Source: Mactra quadrangularis (Eukaryota > Mollusca > Bivalvia > Venerida > Mactridae). From it: a DNA stretch of 64,000 nt. The notes beneath the pieces were generated by a model that worked only from the letters and a program-made list of their open reading frames with translations, was not told the DNA's origin and made no database searches. This document shows, in pieces, positions 12,600 through 24,200 of the stretch. The first letter of the stretch is position 1; each line of letters starts with the position of its first letter. The translations under genes and the position numbers were made by a program. The DNA is taken from assembly GCA_025267735.1 (NCBI GenBank), contig CM046304.1:6386001-6450000 (forward strand), in the 5' to 3' direction.

Positions 12600-13137
12600 T
12601 TTGAAACTGATATAAACCCCAATCTTACTTTTATCTTTATCGTGTACATTCAGAGAATTGGAGGGCAAACTCAAGAGTTTTGTCAAAAATTAAGAAGATA
12701 AAAGTCGTCCACGTAAACATTGCATATATGAACATAGCCAGTTTCATTACACATCAATATTTAGGGGTGCATTATTTTTATTGTTTTAAAATTTAGTTAT
12801 TTGTCACTTGTTTTAAAAACATACCACTACAGGCCGTCCACGTAAAGATTGCGTATACATACATAGCCACTTTAATTACACACCGATATTATGGGGTGAA
12901 TTATTAATGCAATTTTATAGTTTGGTTAGTTTCCACTGGGTTTTTTACATATCTTAAAATATGGGAAATATGCATATACATGTTGTATACATTTATTAAA
13001 TTAAATGTTAAATATCGAAGTGGTGTGTTAAAATCAGTAAACTGCTGTTGATGCATCAGCTTATTCACCTAATTAGAGGGCTAGTCCATTGTTAAAGTAC
13101 AAAAACACGCATGATCTAGAATACGACCTGTATATGA
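12600..13137 (+). repeat. R-repeat, first cluster
   Basis: Contains two units beginning GTCCACGTAAA.ATTGC, each followed by CATAGCCA.TTT.ATTACAC, then a degraded copy of the exon-like segment (GCATGATCTAGAATACGAC) at about 13095-13128. The same order recurs at 13817-15255 on this strand and at 26891-27470 on the other. Confidence 0.75.
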
Positions 13138-13248
13138 AATTTAAAATGTCCATATACAGTATTAAAAATAAATGTAAAAAGTAAAATTTTATGTTTTAAT
13201 CAGTAAAATGCTGTTCATGTACAAGTATTAGTTTATTCACCTTTTCAG

Positions 13249-13434
13249 TGGACAAGTCCAATGTTTAAAGTACAAAATACGCATGACCTAGAATACGACC
13301 TGTACGTTCTACGAAATACTTTTAAAACCTTCTTAAAACATCATATACAAATCGAAGCAGAAATGTCAATCTTAAAAAATAGGTATGAACAACATAACGA
13401 AAAATGGAAAAACTTTACAAACTTGTTTAATTAG
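13249..13434 (+). pseudogene. Exon-like open segment with acceptor and stop; possible 3' terminal exon of an unknown gene
   Basis: A good acceptor (TTTATTCACCTTTTCAG, ending 13248) precedes 61 open codons ending in TAG at 13432-13434. The product begins [18 protein letters not shown] and ends with a charged, helix-prone stretch (IEAEMSILKNRYEQHNEKW). An AATAAA sits at 13801-13806, just before an A-run, where a 3' UTR would end. Related copies lie at 15096 and 15422 (plus strand) and near 26940 and 27230 (minus strand), in decayed form. I do not recognise the protein. It may be a captured terminal exon spread inside a repeat, or a coincidental open stretch. Confidence 0.4.
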
Positions 13435-13800
13435 TATCGATCTCAACAACGGTTAGAAATAGTACAAGTAATGTGTTTGAAACCTGATCTTAGGCTCATT
13501 TTGTTTTTCAATAATTTTACAATCTTGTGAATACAATTTTGCAAAACTTATAATTAAGGGTTTAGAAATTTGAATGTAATAATTTTGTGGAACAAAATGG
13601 GGTTGAAAGTAGTGAATGTGAGAGTGAGAGGAAATTGTGTGTGTGAGTGAGTGGTAGTGTGAGTACGAGTGTGAATGAGAGAATGACATTGTGAGTCATT
13701 ATGTATATGTATATATTTGAAAAACTATGTGGTTGTTATTTTTTGTTTTATATTCTTTTGTGAAAATGTTTTTGTAAACCATTAGTTGTTTTTGGTTAAA

Positions 13801-13806
13801 AATAAA
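13801..13806 (+). promoter_or_regulatory. AATAAA before an A-run
   Basis: Sits 367 bases after the stop of the exon-like segment and is followed within a few bases by seven A residues and then the next R-repeat. This is consistent with an old polyadenylation site, but it is short and in AT-rich DNA. Confidence 0.3.
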
Positions 13807-13916
13807 TGATAAAAAAACCCAATCTTACTTTTATCTTTATCGTGTACATTCAGAGAATTGGAGGGCAAACTCGAGAGTTTTGTCAAAAATTAAGAAGATA
13901 AAAATCGTCCACGTTA

Positions 13917-14636
13917 TTGTCCGATTATATTGAACTGTCCGATTGCATAAATTAAAACGTCACATTACACGGTATATTTAATACTCGGATAATTTCGGTA
14001 GTTCACGTAAAACTTATTGTCTACACATAACATTTATGTATTATATCTTATTTGCAATACATATCGTAGTTTGTGTGGCCGAGTGGGGAGACGATCAGAC
14101 TACAAATCTTTTTATCGTGGGTTCGAATCCCGATAGAAACTTATTTTTATCTCTTTTTTTCTCATTTAAATCATGGGCGGATTGCGTAAAACACATTGCC
14201 CCCGTACATCATGAAACTTGTAGAAGCCTTTCTTATAAATTTGGTGGCATCTCTTTAAGTGATGATGACAGTAGCACAACCGACACAGTCAGTAAAATTG
14301 AGTGATTTACATGGTTTGTTTTGAAGTGTTTTATTTGTATGTCCAAAAATTACTGAATAAATAGACGTAAAACAAACAAAATACAAAACGAAGAACAGAA
14401 AAATTAAAAAAAGTGACATATTTAGCTTCAGACTGGCACTTCTTTCAAAAATAGATGTTTAGTAGCATTGGACTTTAACCGTGCGACCATTCAGCCAGAT
14501 GAGATATCGACACTAAATTAACCTACACATGGTAATTTTTACTGCAAATTTCTATTTATAGAACGCGGAAAATAATATATACAGTGTGCGATAACCGTGT
14601 AATTATGCAATCGGACAGTTCAATATAATCGTACAA
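13917..14636. mobile_element. 720 bp TIR element carrying a tRNA-like sequence
   Basis: Its 34 bp terminal inverted repeats (13917-13950, 14603-14636) differ at one base and begin TTGTCCGATTATATTG; within each, the GTCCGATT word occurs twice. TA lies on both sides (13915-13916, 14637-14638), and the flanks are continuous with an uninterrupted R-repeat at 12690, so the insertion is real. A tRNA-like sequence lies inside at 14069-14140. There is no transposase. A TA target and short TIR suggest Tc1/mariner-type mobilisation (inference). Confidence 0.85.
14069..14140 (+). repeat. 72 nt tRNA-like sequence inside the TIR element
   Basis: Begins GTTTGTGTGGCCGAGTGG and ends GGGTTCGAATCCCGATAG plus AAAC. 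The ends GTTTGTG and ATAGAAAC pair at six of seven positions including one wobble. A and B boxes are good. The anticodon loop would read CTACAAA (anticodon ACA). The T stem has a mismatch and the D/anticodon spacing is irregular, so a charged tRNA is unlikely; a Pol III promoter is plausible. Confidence 0.55.
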
Positions 14637-14705
14637 TAACATTGCGTATATAAACATAGCCAGTTTCATTACACATCAATATTTAGGGGTGTATTATTTT
14701 TATTG

Positions 14706-14938
14706 ATCGTTTTTTTTCAATTGTCAAAACATGAATAATTTCACGGTGAATGCGTTTGTTAATTTTTTTGTCTTAATACATCCACGAGTTTCCGAAAGTG
14801 TGTATTGTGGTCGAGTAAAGCTTCTTATGCTGTATGATGTTTTAGTTTTTAATAACAATTAGGCCACCATCACAAAATCAGTGCATTCAGTCACCGTGAA
14901 AATATCCAAGTTTTGACAGTTGAGAAAAAACGAACTAT
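14706..14938. mobile_element. MITE-B copy 1
   Basis: Terminal inverted repeats of about 45 bases: CAATTGTCAAAACATGAATA and TTCACGGTGAA at left, their complement TTCACGGTGA / CAAGTTTTGACAGTTG at right, each ending in a T-run next to CG. It is inserted into an R-repeat. Confidence 0.8.
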
Positions 14939-15095
14939 ATAGTTTAGTTATTTGTCACTTGTTTTATAAACATACCACTATATAAAATTTAAAATGTCAA
15001 TTATAAAGTATTAAAATTAAATGTTAAAAGTGAAATTGTATGTTTTAATCCGTAAAATGCTGTTCATGTACGTATTAGTTTATTCACCTTTTCAG

Positions 15096-15240
15096 TGGAC
15101 AAGTCTAATGTTTATTAAAGTACAAAATACGCATGACCTAGAATACGACCTGTACGTTCTACGTAATACTTTTAAAACCTTCTTAAAACATCAAACACAA
15201 ATCGAAGCAGAAATGTCAATCTTAAAAAAAAAGGTATGAA
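15096..15240 (+). pseudogene. Second exon-like copy, frameshifted
   Basis: The acceptor TTATTCACCTTTTCAG is conserved. The segment matches 13249-13385 closely but has a lengthened A-run (nine A) that shifts the frame, and about 29 bases are deleted afterwards, so the C-terminal part is lost. A 72-codon frame crossing the acceptor is not meaningful. Confidence 0.45.
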
Positions 15241-15421
15241 CAACAAACTTGTTTAATTGGTATCTATCTCAACAACGGTTAGAAATAGTACAAGTAATGT
15301 GTTTGAAACCTGATCTTAGGCTAATTCTGTTTTTCAATATTTTTACAATCTTGTGAATATGATTTTGCAAAATCAGTAAAATGCTGTTAATGTACAAGTA
15401 TTAGTTTATTCACTTTTTCAG

Positions 15422-15492
15422 TGGACAAGTCCAATGTTTAAAGTACAAAAACATGCATGACCTAGAATACGACTCGACGTTCTACGAAAAGA
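15422..15492 (+). pseudogene. Third exon-like copy, short fragment
   Basis: Begins after CACTTTTTCAG and repeats TGGACAAGTCCAATGTTTAA and CATGACCTAGAATACGAC, then diverges just before the 21 bp minisatellite. Confidence 0.4.
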
Positions 15493-15556
15493 CGATGAAA
15501 ACATCAACATTATGTGTGCATATAATGCTGCAGAGCTAGTCCTTACAATGTAATAT

Positions 15557-15855
15557 GGGTCAAACCAATTGCATTCTGGGTCAAATAATTGCATTCTGGG
15601 TCCGACCAATTGCATTCTAGGTCAAAACAGTTGCATTCACGTTCAAACCAGTTACAATTTTGGTCTCACCAATTGCATTCTGGGTCAAACCAATTGCATT
15701 CTGGGTCAAACCAGTTGCATCCTGGGTCAAACCAGTTGCATCCTGGGTCAAACCAATTGCATTCTGGGTTAAACCAATTGCATTCTGGGTCAAACCAGTA
15801 ACATTCTGGATCTAACTAATTGCATTCTAGGTCTAACCAATTCTGAATTGCATTC
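15557..15855 (+). repeat. 21 bp minisatellite, about 14 units
   Basis: Unit close to CCAATTGCATTCTGGGTCAAA. Because 21 is a multiple of three, two overlapping open frames with seven-residue repeats appear; neither has other coding support. Confidence 0.92.
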
Positions 15856-16273
15856 TGGGTTTGTTCATAGTTCACACTCAAGCATGTAAACTCGATGTAA
15901 TGGGTTTAACATTGATGGAAACCCAGGAATTACTTATGGATTTCTTAAATTTCACAATTTCTGTGAAAAATAACATTGGGATACCATTAAACTGTCATTG
16001 GAATTTCAATTAACATTTTTTGTGATTTTCAAATAAGTTGCTAAATACAGTATGATCAAATTTAAACATTCATTCAAGACAAACTATGGTTAGGATTGGA
16101 TACCATTTAAAATGAACTGATAAAACTTAACATCAATTTTTCATTAAATTTTTTTAACTGTTGTGACAGGTAATCGCACCCTGGACCTCCAGCTGGACTG
16201 TGGATCTTATGCTCTTCCACAGCATCACAACCTGGGCTTCTGAGTTAATAATATTTACATTATGAAACCAGTA

Positions 16274-16530
16274 GCGCAGTTAGCAGCTTGCTAGGATTTC
16301 GAATGTAGTGTCATGAAGAAAGCAACAGCTAAGTTCCAATCTCACCTGGGGAACATTATTTATGTCGATTTTCCTCCATTAATAAGGTAAATGGGGAAGT
16401 TGCCAGCCTTGTGGAAGGGTAGGTGAGTACAGGTTATAGACAAAGGACCAGGAAATTAGGTTTAATAAGCTGGTTGCTATAAATAACCTAAATTGTGTTA
16501 ATAAGGTTTTGGACTAAATAAACAAAAAAT
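16274..16530 (+). repeat. SINE-B copy, plus strand
   Basis: Head GTAGCGCAGTTAGCAGCTTG, body CGATTTTCCTCCATTAATAA and GCCTTGTGGAAGGGTAGGTG, and an AAATAAACAAAAAA tail. The B box is worn. Confidence 0.8.
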
Positions 16531-16687
16531 AAATAAACAAAAAACTAACCATGGTTGTTCATAAAATAGTTTATTGTCATATTCAAATACAATCTACAAA
16601 TATAATTACCAAGTACCGTGTAAGACTGTTTTTACTGAGTCATGTTTTGTCTCATAAGTTGTCTGTAAAACATTTAAATCTTATATT

Positions 16688-16740
16688 GGTTTTGTAATCG
16701 ATTTTTTTCTCAACACTCAAAGCATGAATAATTTCGCGCT
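16688..16740 (+). mobile_element. MITE-B terminal fragment
   Basis: TTTTTTTCTCAACACTCAAA and GCATGAATAATTTCGCGC match one end of MITE-B. The partner end is not evident within the next 300 bases. Confidence 0.45.
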
Positions 16741-17109
16741 GACTTTAATTGTGTTTACTATTTTACCATGGGCTAACATTCATGATTTTCCGAAAATGAG
16801 TTATATTCAACTGGCACATACATAAAGCCTGCTGTTTTATATACTTAATTATCAGACAATGGGTACATAAAAACTGTAGTGAGTATTTAAAACAGCAGGG
16901 TTAAGCCTCTGATTTTGAATAAAATTTATCAACACAGTACAAAAAACAATTTAAATATATATGACAATGAAAAGTACGATATTCAAATAACAGGAGTAAA
17001 AATCAGAAAACAAATTAAAAATCTAATAAAAGTGAGATTCAATAACAAAACTGTGAGCATTGAGATGGTAAAAAACCCTACCAATAATTTATCACATCTC
17101 TAACCTATA

Positions 17110-17319
17110 CCCTTTACTGGTCGAATTCGCATTATTTTACACTTGTCTGGAGCCCCTTTTCAAAATGGGAGTCACAGCCCTTGAAAATAGACTTTTAACT
17201 GGATTTAGTGAAAATTTAGATTTAGCCATAATAAATCAGGGCCATTGAGTGCAGAAAAATGGTGCAAAATGGTAATATGAGAATAGCAAAATTTCGTCTA
17301 TGTCGCAACCAGTAAAGGG
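17110..17319. mobile_element. 210 bp MITE with piggyBac-like ends
   Basis: Starts CCCTTTACTGGTCG and ends CAACCAGTAAAGGG. The right side is followed by TTAA (17320-17323); the left neighbour is TATA, perhaps a mutated TTAA. CCCTTT ends plus TTAA are characteristic of the piggyBac group. Confidence 0.5.
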
Positions 17320-17418
17320 TTAAATAATTATGTATATACCGTAACATCAAATGCATATACAATGTATGTATAACAAAATAAGTTAACATTGAGACATAAA
17401 TAGATAAAACATAATTAT

Positions 17419-17987
17419 ACTTAAAGAAACTTCTTAGTACTCAGATTTCAGTATTGTAGGAAATCTTATTTTTCAACATTAAAGTATGATCGATGATGGG
17501 AATTTGTTTTGGACCATACTGACCTTTGCTTTCATGGTTTTCATGCTACTTTATCAATGCAAAACAATTTTTGTCGCACATGCGATGGCATGGGAACATT
17601 TTCTAATTGTTTTGATTGAACAGAAAATAAGCAATTAGAAGTCTTATTCGCAGGTGACGCACCGTCTGGCAAAAGACCTATGACAATTTCTCGTTCTTTA
17701 AGCGACATTCGAGCCATTTCTTGATTTTGCGTTGTGCATATTACACACTAATGATTGTCACGAAAACTGGCAAGGTGCAATTTTTGCACTAAAAGCATGT
17801 GTGCATTTCCACTTTTCTGCACATGCATGACAAAACCAATTTGCATTCATTAAGAAGCATGAAAACCAAGCAAGCAGACAACAGTAAAGTCACCTATACA
17901 CATTTCCATTAACGATCAATCATAAATTTTGAAAAATGAAAATTTCTGACAACATTGAAATCGGTGTACTTAGAAGTTTCATTAAGT
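17419..17987. mobile_element. E-family long-TIR MITE, copy 1
   Basis: Ends ACTTAAAGAAACTTCTTAGT and (other strand) ACTTAATGAAACTTCTAAGT. The inverted similarity extends over more than 200 bases per side, so the element is close to a full foldback. A related copy with one recognisable end lies at 32361-32822. Confidence 0.75.
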
Positions 17988-18874
17988 ATCTATTTGTTCA
18001 GTAAAATGATTGCAGTTTGTCAACAGAGTATTGTATATATTGTAATAATTTGTAAATAGAGTATTACATTTGTTGTACAATTTCAAATAGAAATGACGTA
18101 AATTGATCTAAAAATCAATTCCATCCTCTTTAAAAACTTGGTTGATATCCAACACAAAAATTGCAAAATGAGTATAAATCAATTCATATATAGCCTTCAT
18201 ATACTGTACTGCCACTAATTTATGCTGGGGTTTAATTTTTGCTATATTTGCAAACAACAACAATAGGGTAAATTTAAACCCCCACAAATATATCTGTAAC
18301 AGTACAGATTATACTTCTAAAGATTGAATACACATCAACTTTAATTTGTAAATTCTAAAACCCACAAATTTAAATTTCCACAGAAAAACTTGACTTATAA
18401 ATACCCTGATATTAAAGCCGTTATGCAGTAGAAAAAATCCTTTGAGTCAATAAATGGATAAATATTTTCTCATTTCAACATAAATGTATTGAGCTTAAAA
18501 ATATAAAGAGATAACTTATTCCCAAAAACTCTAGCCCTTGTGCAAGAAAAAGTTCAAAATACGAGTGAAAATATTGAGCTAGTTTAAAATTCTTTAGAGC
18601 ATTATATAAGAAGAAATGACTGTTTGATTTAGTAGCCCTATAACCAGCAAAATAAGAATTTACAATGTAATAAATTACATAAAATCCCACTTGAATAAAA
18701 TATGTATGCATACGCAAATGTGAAGTGCAATTAATTCTAAAACAAAATATGACTAAATTACAAAACATATTATATAGCTGACTATAATACGTGCATAACT
18801 TTAATCTACAAAGAGCCAGCTAGATCTATTTTTATTCAGAAATACACAAGTATAAATGTATATAGGACCGTGTT
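17988..18874. other. AT-rich intergenic stretch, nothing recognised
   Basis: A 97-codon minus frame (18475-18768) has no recognisable motif and AT-driven composition. I see no repeat here. Confidence 0.4.
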
Positions 18875-19150
18875 AGCTGGCTTGGCTATCTCATCCGTTA
18901 GGACACAAGTCTACTGATCATGGGGTTGATGGGTGGGGCATACTTTTATTGAGTATGGTCATGAAATAATTTCTATTGCCATTCTCCCTGTGACCACTAA
19001 TTCTTTATCATGTAGAGCAGTTGTCAGTCACTGATGGTAGTATGTGCCTAGTTACTTGTTTAAAGCTAAAATCAGAGACTTAGTCTTTCTAGAAACAGTG
19101 AGTTAGTTGACTGACATCTGTGATATGACCTATATAATGCTTTGGAGAGG
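18875..19150 (+). repeat. SINE-A copy 4, worn
   Basis: Shows AAGTCTACTGATCATGGGG, TTGAGTATGGTCATGAAATA, CATTCTCCCTG and TATGACCTATATAATG. The A and B boxes are degraded. Confidence 0.7.
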
Positions 19151-19154
19151 GATG

Positions 19155-19262
19155 GTGACAGAAATTATTCATGACCATGCCCACCCTGGAATTGAACCTA
19201 CGAGTACTCAATCAATAGACTGACTGAGTTTTCCAACCGCTTCTTGACCAACCAACTATAAA
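19155..19262 (-). repeat. SINE-A head fragment
   Basis: In inverted orientation directly after copy 4: AAATTATTCATGACCATGC, GGAATTGAACCTACGAG and CTCAATCAATAGAC correspond to the minus-strand SINE-A head. Confidence 0.6.
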
Positions 19263-20599
19263 CTGGCATAAAATACCTCAATTATATTGCCTATTTAATA
19301 AAATATAATACACAGTCTTCAATAAAGGATAATAAATCAGATAAAACAAGAAGAGAAATAAAATATATCTTTATAATTAGAAAATGGAGAGAAAGGAATG
19401 TTTAAAGTAAACATATCACAATAATGACATCAACAAGATTGTAAAACTTGAAACAAATATTTTTATTTTTAATAAACTCAACCACAAAAAAGAGTAAAAT
19501 AATAAAATATGAGTATTTATACTTGAAAGTAAAATAAATTATTCAAATAACTGTAGGAATGTCTAAAAGACAAAATACTTAATATCAAAAACGATTAAAA
19601 TTAAAAATAGCTAAGACCTTCCATAAAAGATTGTTTGTTTGCAGTCCCCTACCAAAACATTTTAAAATGAGTAGCTAGGGAGCTAGGAAAAAATTGCATT
19701 GTTGGATTTTTTTAAAGCAAAAAGTAAAATATGAGGACCCAATAGTAAACATTATAGCAAATACCGGGGTAGCATCAAATATACATTGATGATCCATCCA
19801 GTCTAAACAACTAGTGGGTGTCCTTTTACCCGGGAAAACTTCTATTTACTTTGGGCAACCAAAATTGTTTTTGGACAACCAAAAATCTACAACAAGATAT
19901 AATGCTTGCGACTGAAATGATCTATTCAGTCAACCACTTTCATATCCTAATTTCCTAAACTGTCCATTGCAACAGGATTTTTTCCAGACATTGTAAATAA
20001 AAAATCTTTTTTCAGGGGTTTGCCGATAAAAATGTGTAAGTCAAGACAAGTTAATGGGTAGATTTGAAAACTGCAAACAAATACTTATTTAAGGGTGGCC
20101 TAAATGAGATTCATCAACTTGGAATGTCAAAGAGATTCTGGAATGAAAAATACATCAACATAAATTTCAACAGAGTATATCATCAGTAATACTGTAAATA
20201 CATTTTTACAATTCAATAAATAATTATTTCCATCATGGTCAAAGATCAATTTTCAATTCAAAGAGTGCACAACAGTAACATATATATTCAAGAATTGCAT
20301 AGTCATACATTATTTACAGGGTTAGCTCACAAGTGCAAATTGATTTATTTTCATCTAACTCCTAAATTAAAATTTTTACATGAGATTCAGAATATATAAA
20401 TGCAGTCATTGTATACAAGCAAAAATATAACCTCAACATAAAAAAGTTTGTATATTTTCATTGCACATTTTTTTTCAAATATTTGCTGTTTCAGCTAAAA
20501 TAGTGAAAGAAATCTCAGGCTAACTAATTTAAAGTTATATAGCTGTACAAATATTGAAATAATCAATAAATAATTGCATTGATCAATAGTTAACTGTTC
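19263..20599. other. AT-rich DNA downstream of GCAT, nothing recognised
   Basis: No exon or shared repeat identified; may include part of the GCAT 3' UTR at its right edge. Confidence 0.4.
20344..20349 (-). promoter_or_regulatory. Nearest AATAAA downstream of GCAT
   Basis: Reading downstream from the GCAT stop (21212-21214), the first AATAAA on the minus strand is here, about 865 bases away. A 20600-20885 minisatellite would then lie in the 3' UTR. Variant signals closer to the stop cannot be excluded. Confidence 0.3.
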
Positions 20600-20885
20600 C
20601 AATATTTATCCATAAAACTCTCCAAAAGGAAGAATAAAAAGTTATGCAAAAAGAAGGATAAAAAGTTTTTCCAAACGAGGGATAAAAAAGCTCTTCAAAT
20701 GAAGGTCCAAATGGTAGTTATACTCTTCAAAATAAGGCTAAAATGATAGTTTAATAATAAAATACTCTTAAAAAAAGGCTAAAAAGGTAGTAATTAAGAA
20801 TAAAATACTCTTCAAATTAAGGCTAAAATGGTAGTTATTAAGAATAAAATACTCTTCAAAAGAAGGCTAAAATGGTAGTTATATC
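20600..20885. repeat. Degenerate minisatellite, about 45 bp unit
   Basis: Repeated AATACTCTTCAAA, AAGGCTAAAATGGTAGTTAT and TAAGAATAAAA blocks, cleanest between 20755 and 20880 and fading to the left into CCAAA.GAAGGATAAAAAGTT units. Confidence 0.8.
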
Positions 20886-21211
20886 AGATCTTACAGTGAC
20901 TTCACAAAGGACACTACAGTACTAGTGTGTCATGTGATAGAGAAAGCTACAAGTGAGTATTCATGTCATGTCTAAGCTTAACAAATGCACACAAAAGAAC
21001 AAAAAAGACAAAAATTGTAATATAAATATTGAGTACCCTTCAGAAAAAATATTGCTGAGACAAAATTGACAAGAGAAAGTAAACAAAAAGAAAAAACAAA
21101 ACATTGATCATCTACATATAATAATAAGGCAAAGATATCAAAGCTAAAAAGGTATTTTTTCATGACAGTATAATAATCTTTCTCCTCTCAAGGTAGACAA
21201 GATCGTTGTTT

Positions 21212-24200
21212 TTACTTGATGACTTTAAGTTCCCGACCAATTGAGACAAATGCATCGACGGCACGATCAATATCTGCGATAGTATGAGCAGCTGAGATCT
21301 GGACTCTTATTCTAGCTTTACCTGTATAATATAAAATTATAAATCATTTAGTGAAGGGAACCGCTAGTATACATCCTTCTTTTTTTACATTTCCTTTCGT
21401 GTACTAGTTATTTTAATTGAATAAATCCTTTGCAGAGCAACAATCTCTGAACAGTAACACATTTTAATCTCTCCCAGTGGGTGTTGCAAAAAGGATGTTG
21501 TTCTGTACGAAGTTTTGAGCGGACAAATCCATATGGCATTATACATGTACATTTAAAATCGAACAAATAAAGACCATGTATACATTTGTACATCTTTAGC
21601 TGCCTGGCTAGCTCAGTTGGTAGCACACAAGTCTACAGATTGAGGTGTCGTTGGTTCGATTCCCGGGCAGGGCACACTTTCGTGGAGATTGGTCATGAAA
21701 TTATTTCTACAGCCATTCTCCCTTCTACCAATGATTTTTAATTATGTAGGGCAGTTGTCAGTCACTGACAAAAGTATGCGCTTAGTAGTTGGTTAACAGC
21801 TAAATCTAGAGATTTAGCCTTTCCAGGAGGAGTAAGTTGACTGACCACCGCTATATGATCTATACAATGTGTTGCTACCGTGTTAAACCCAACAAACAAA
21901 CAAACATCTTACAATTAGAAAGTACCATGTACTACAGTAAAGTTTCCAAGTTCTAAGCTAGTAGGATTAAGTTTCTTGCACAACAATACAACAAGATAAG
22001 TTTTCAATGTGATTTGAACCAACAAGGAAGTGGCTATCTAAATACCAGGCCTATGTTGAAACCCATTGACCATGCCTGCTCATAAAACTGGGCAATATTC
22101 AGTGAAGGTCAGAAAGTCAGACCCATTAAGTTTAATAAAATAATAAATGGTGTTCAAAATAAACTTTACAGTTTCTAGAAGAACCCATTTAAACTGTTAT
22201 ATTATTGGGTTGGGCCCAATTAAATAAAAATTGATTTCAAACATTCATTAGCATACTATGGTATAAATTATTATTTCAATTAAATGTATTAGATTTTTAT
22301 AAATAAACGCATGCCTATGGGTCAATACAAAACAAGTCCATATCCTTATATATTTATGTGTTATTAGACTCTAGCTTTATGCCCACCATTAGATGCATTA
22401 GTAATATGAGCTCAATTTTCTATGTAATAATTAATTCAATAAATGATAATGGCACATTAAAAAACTCAATGTTGATCGAAACCAATTAAAAAATCATTCT
22501 ATAGAGCACTTGTCTAAAATTAATGATTTATTTGTTTACATAGAAAGGATCCAAACTTGTCATTAATAAGAAAAACTAAAATATCAGATTTCATGACTAA
22601 GTAAAACTGATTAAGAATGAATAAAGAATATTAATAGAACAGACACCTTATCTAAGGTCATCTAAAGAAAATAGCTTGTTTGCAGTTTTCTGATCCACAA
22701 ATTTTAGGAGTGGGCAAGTAGGTAGAGCTTGTTTTTGATACATGTATTCCAACATTTACAATATGTTTTATGCTTTGTATTATGGGTGCATATATTGTAG
22801 GCCTATAGTCTGACAATATTAACCTGAGCTTGACTTTTATGCAAGAATATATTAAACTCAGTATTTACTGTCTATTTTTGTGTTTGTTTGTAAATTGCTC
22901 TTTAATGGTAGCTTTCCCCAAAATACACATACTAAACATTTGATTTTGTTTTCATAAGAATAAATATATCTACTTTGAAACTGTGTCACAATATTGCAGA
23001 CTTGCGTATTTCCTCATAAATGTATGGGTCCAAAATTATAAGTACAGTAATACCATGTTTACTAAATTGATTTTTTTTTAGTCACAAAGGTTGTCATGAA
23101 CATTTGTATAATTGTATTTACGCATACAGAAACTCACAATTTAAGTGTGTAATTACTAATATAAGGTAGTTCAAGCTCAGGTTAATATTGTCAGACTTTA
23201 CAAAAATAAATGAACTATTTTACATTAATGGTGAGCTAAGTCTTTGCTTCACTCTGTGTATATAGCTAAAACCCAATATTTTCTTGGACCCCCCCCCCCC
23301 CCCGCACACTAATCCTATAGAGATCATTCCATAAATGAATGGTTGAGGTGTTCCAAATGTAACCGGTCTAAGTTAAACAAGGAGCATGCTCGATTGAGTA
23401 AGTATTTGTCACATGAGATGTGGTTGATGATAATTAAGGAACATATATATTTTAAAATTTAAAAATGATATCTTAAGAAATAAAGAAGTTAAAGCAAAAA
23501 ATAATGTTGTTTTTTTTTTAAAGAAAATTTTAAGTTCACAGGGAGATAATTCTGAAAAAGAATGCATTTGGAGTTATGAACCTTGTCACATCAGATGTGG
23601 TTGCTAATAATGAACATATATCTAAAGTTTGAAGTCCATACCTAAAGAAATAAAACAGTTGCAGTAAAAACAAGCATTTTTTAAAGAAAATTCTAAGTTT
23701 AAGGGGAGATAATTCTGAAAAAATGTATTTGGGGTTATGAATATTGTCACATGAGATGTTGTTGATAATAAGGAACATATATCTAAAGTTTGAAGTTGAT
23801 ACCTTAAAAAATAAAAAAGTTATAGAAAAATATATTTTACTGCACAAAAACTTTAATCAGAAATATGGAAGCGGACGCCGACACCGATGCTATTGCGAGT
23901 AGAACAGCTCTACATTTCTTCAAAAAGTCGATAAAAAGGAAAACATACCTTTAGGTACAACAGGATAAGAGAATCCTATTACATATATACCCATTTCTGA
24001 AAATATAGATACATATGTTAAATACAAAGAAAAATACATACGTCAATCACTGACTTTTTGTCTTGAAATGGAGCCAAATTAGGCCTTTTTACAATGGAGA
24101 AGAATGACACAAAAACCCACAAAAATGTCATCAGAATTCTTTGAAAATTATTTCAAGCCAAAAATCTCTGAATGTAAAAGCAACTGTTCAATATCCATTT

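Larger units (their letters stand above)
13817..15255 (+). repeat. R-repeat, second cluster, interrupted twice
   Basis: Matches 12613 onward nearly base for base (AATCTTACTTTTATC, AGAGAATTGGAGGGC) up to 13914, resumes at 14639 (ATTGCGTATATAAACATAGCC), and resumes again at about 14939 (AGTTTAGTTATTTGTCAC). The two gaps are filled by the TIR-tRNA element and by MITE-B copy 1. It ends with a frameshifted copy of the exon-like segment. Confidence 0.8.

Noticed and set aside
14069..14140. Functional tRNA gene
   Set aside because: A and B boxes are good but the T stem and D/anticodon spacing are irregular, and it lies inside a mobile element.
15569..15801. Two overlapping frames with seven-residue repeats
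   Set aside because: The 21 bp minisatellite keeps frames open by its length; not a gene.
20600..20885. CRISPR-like spaced repeats
   Set aside because: Units are contiguous, variable in length and AT-rich, as in a minisatellite; no cas genes and the DNA is eukaryotic.
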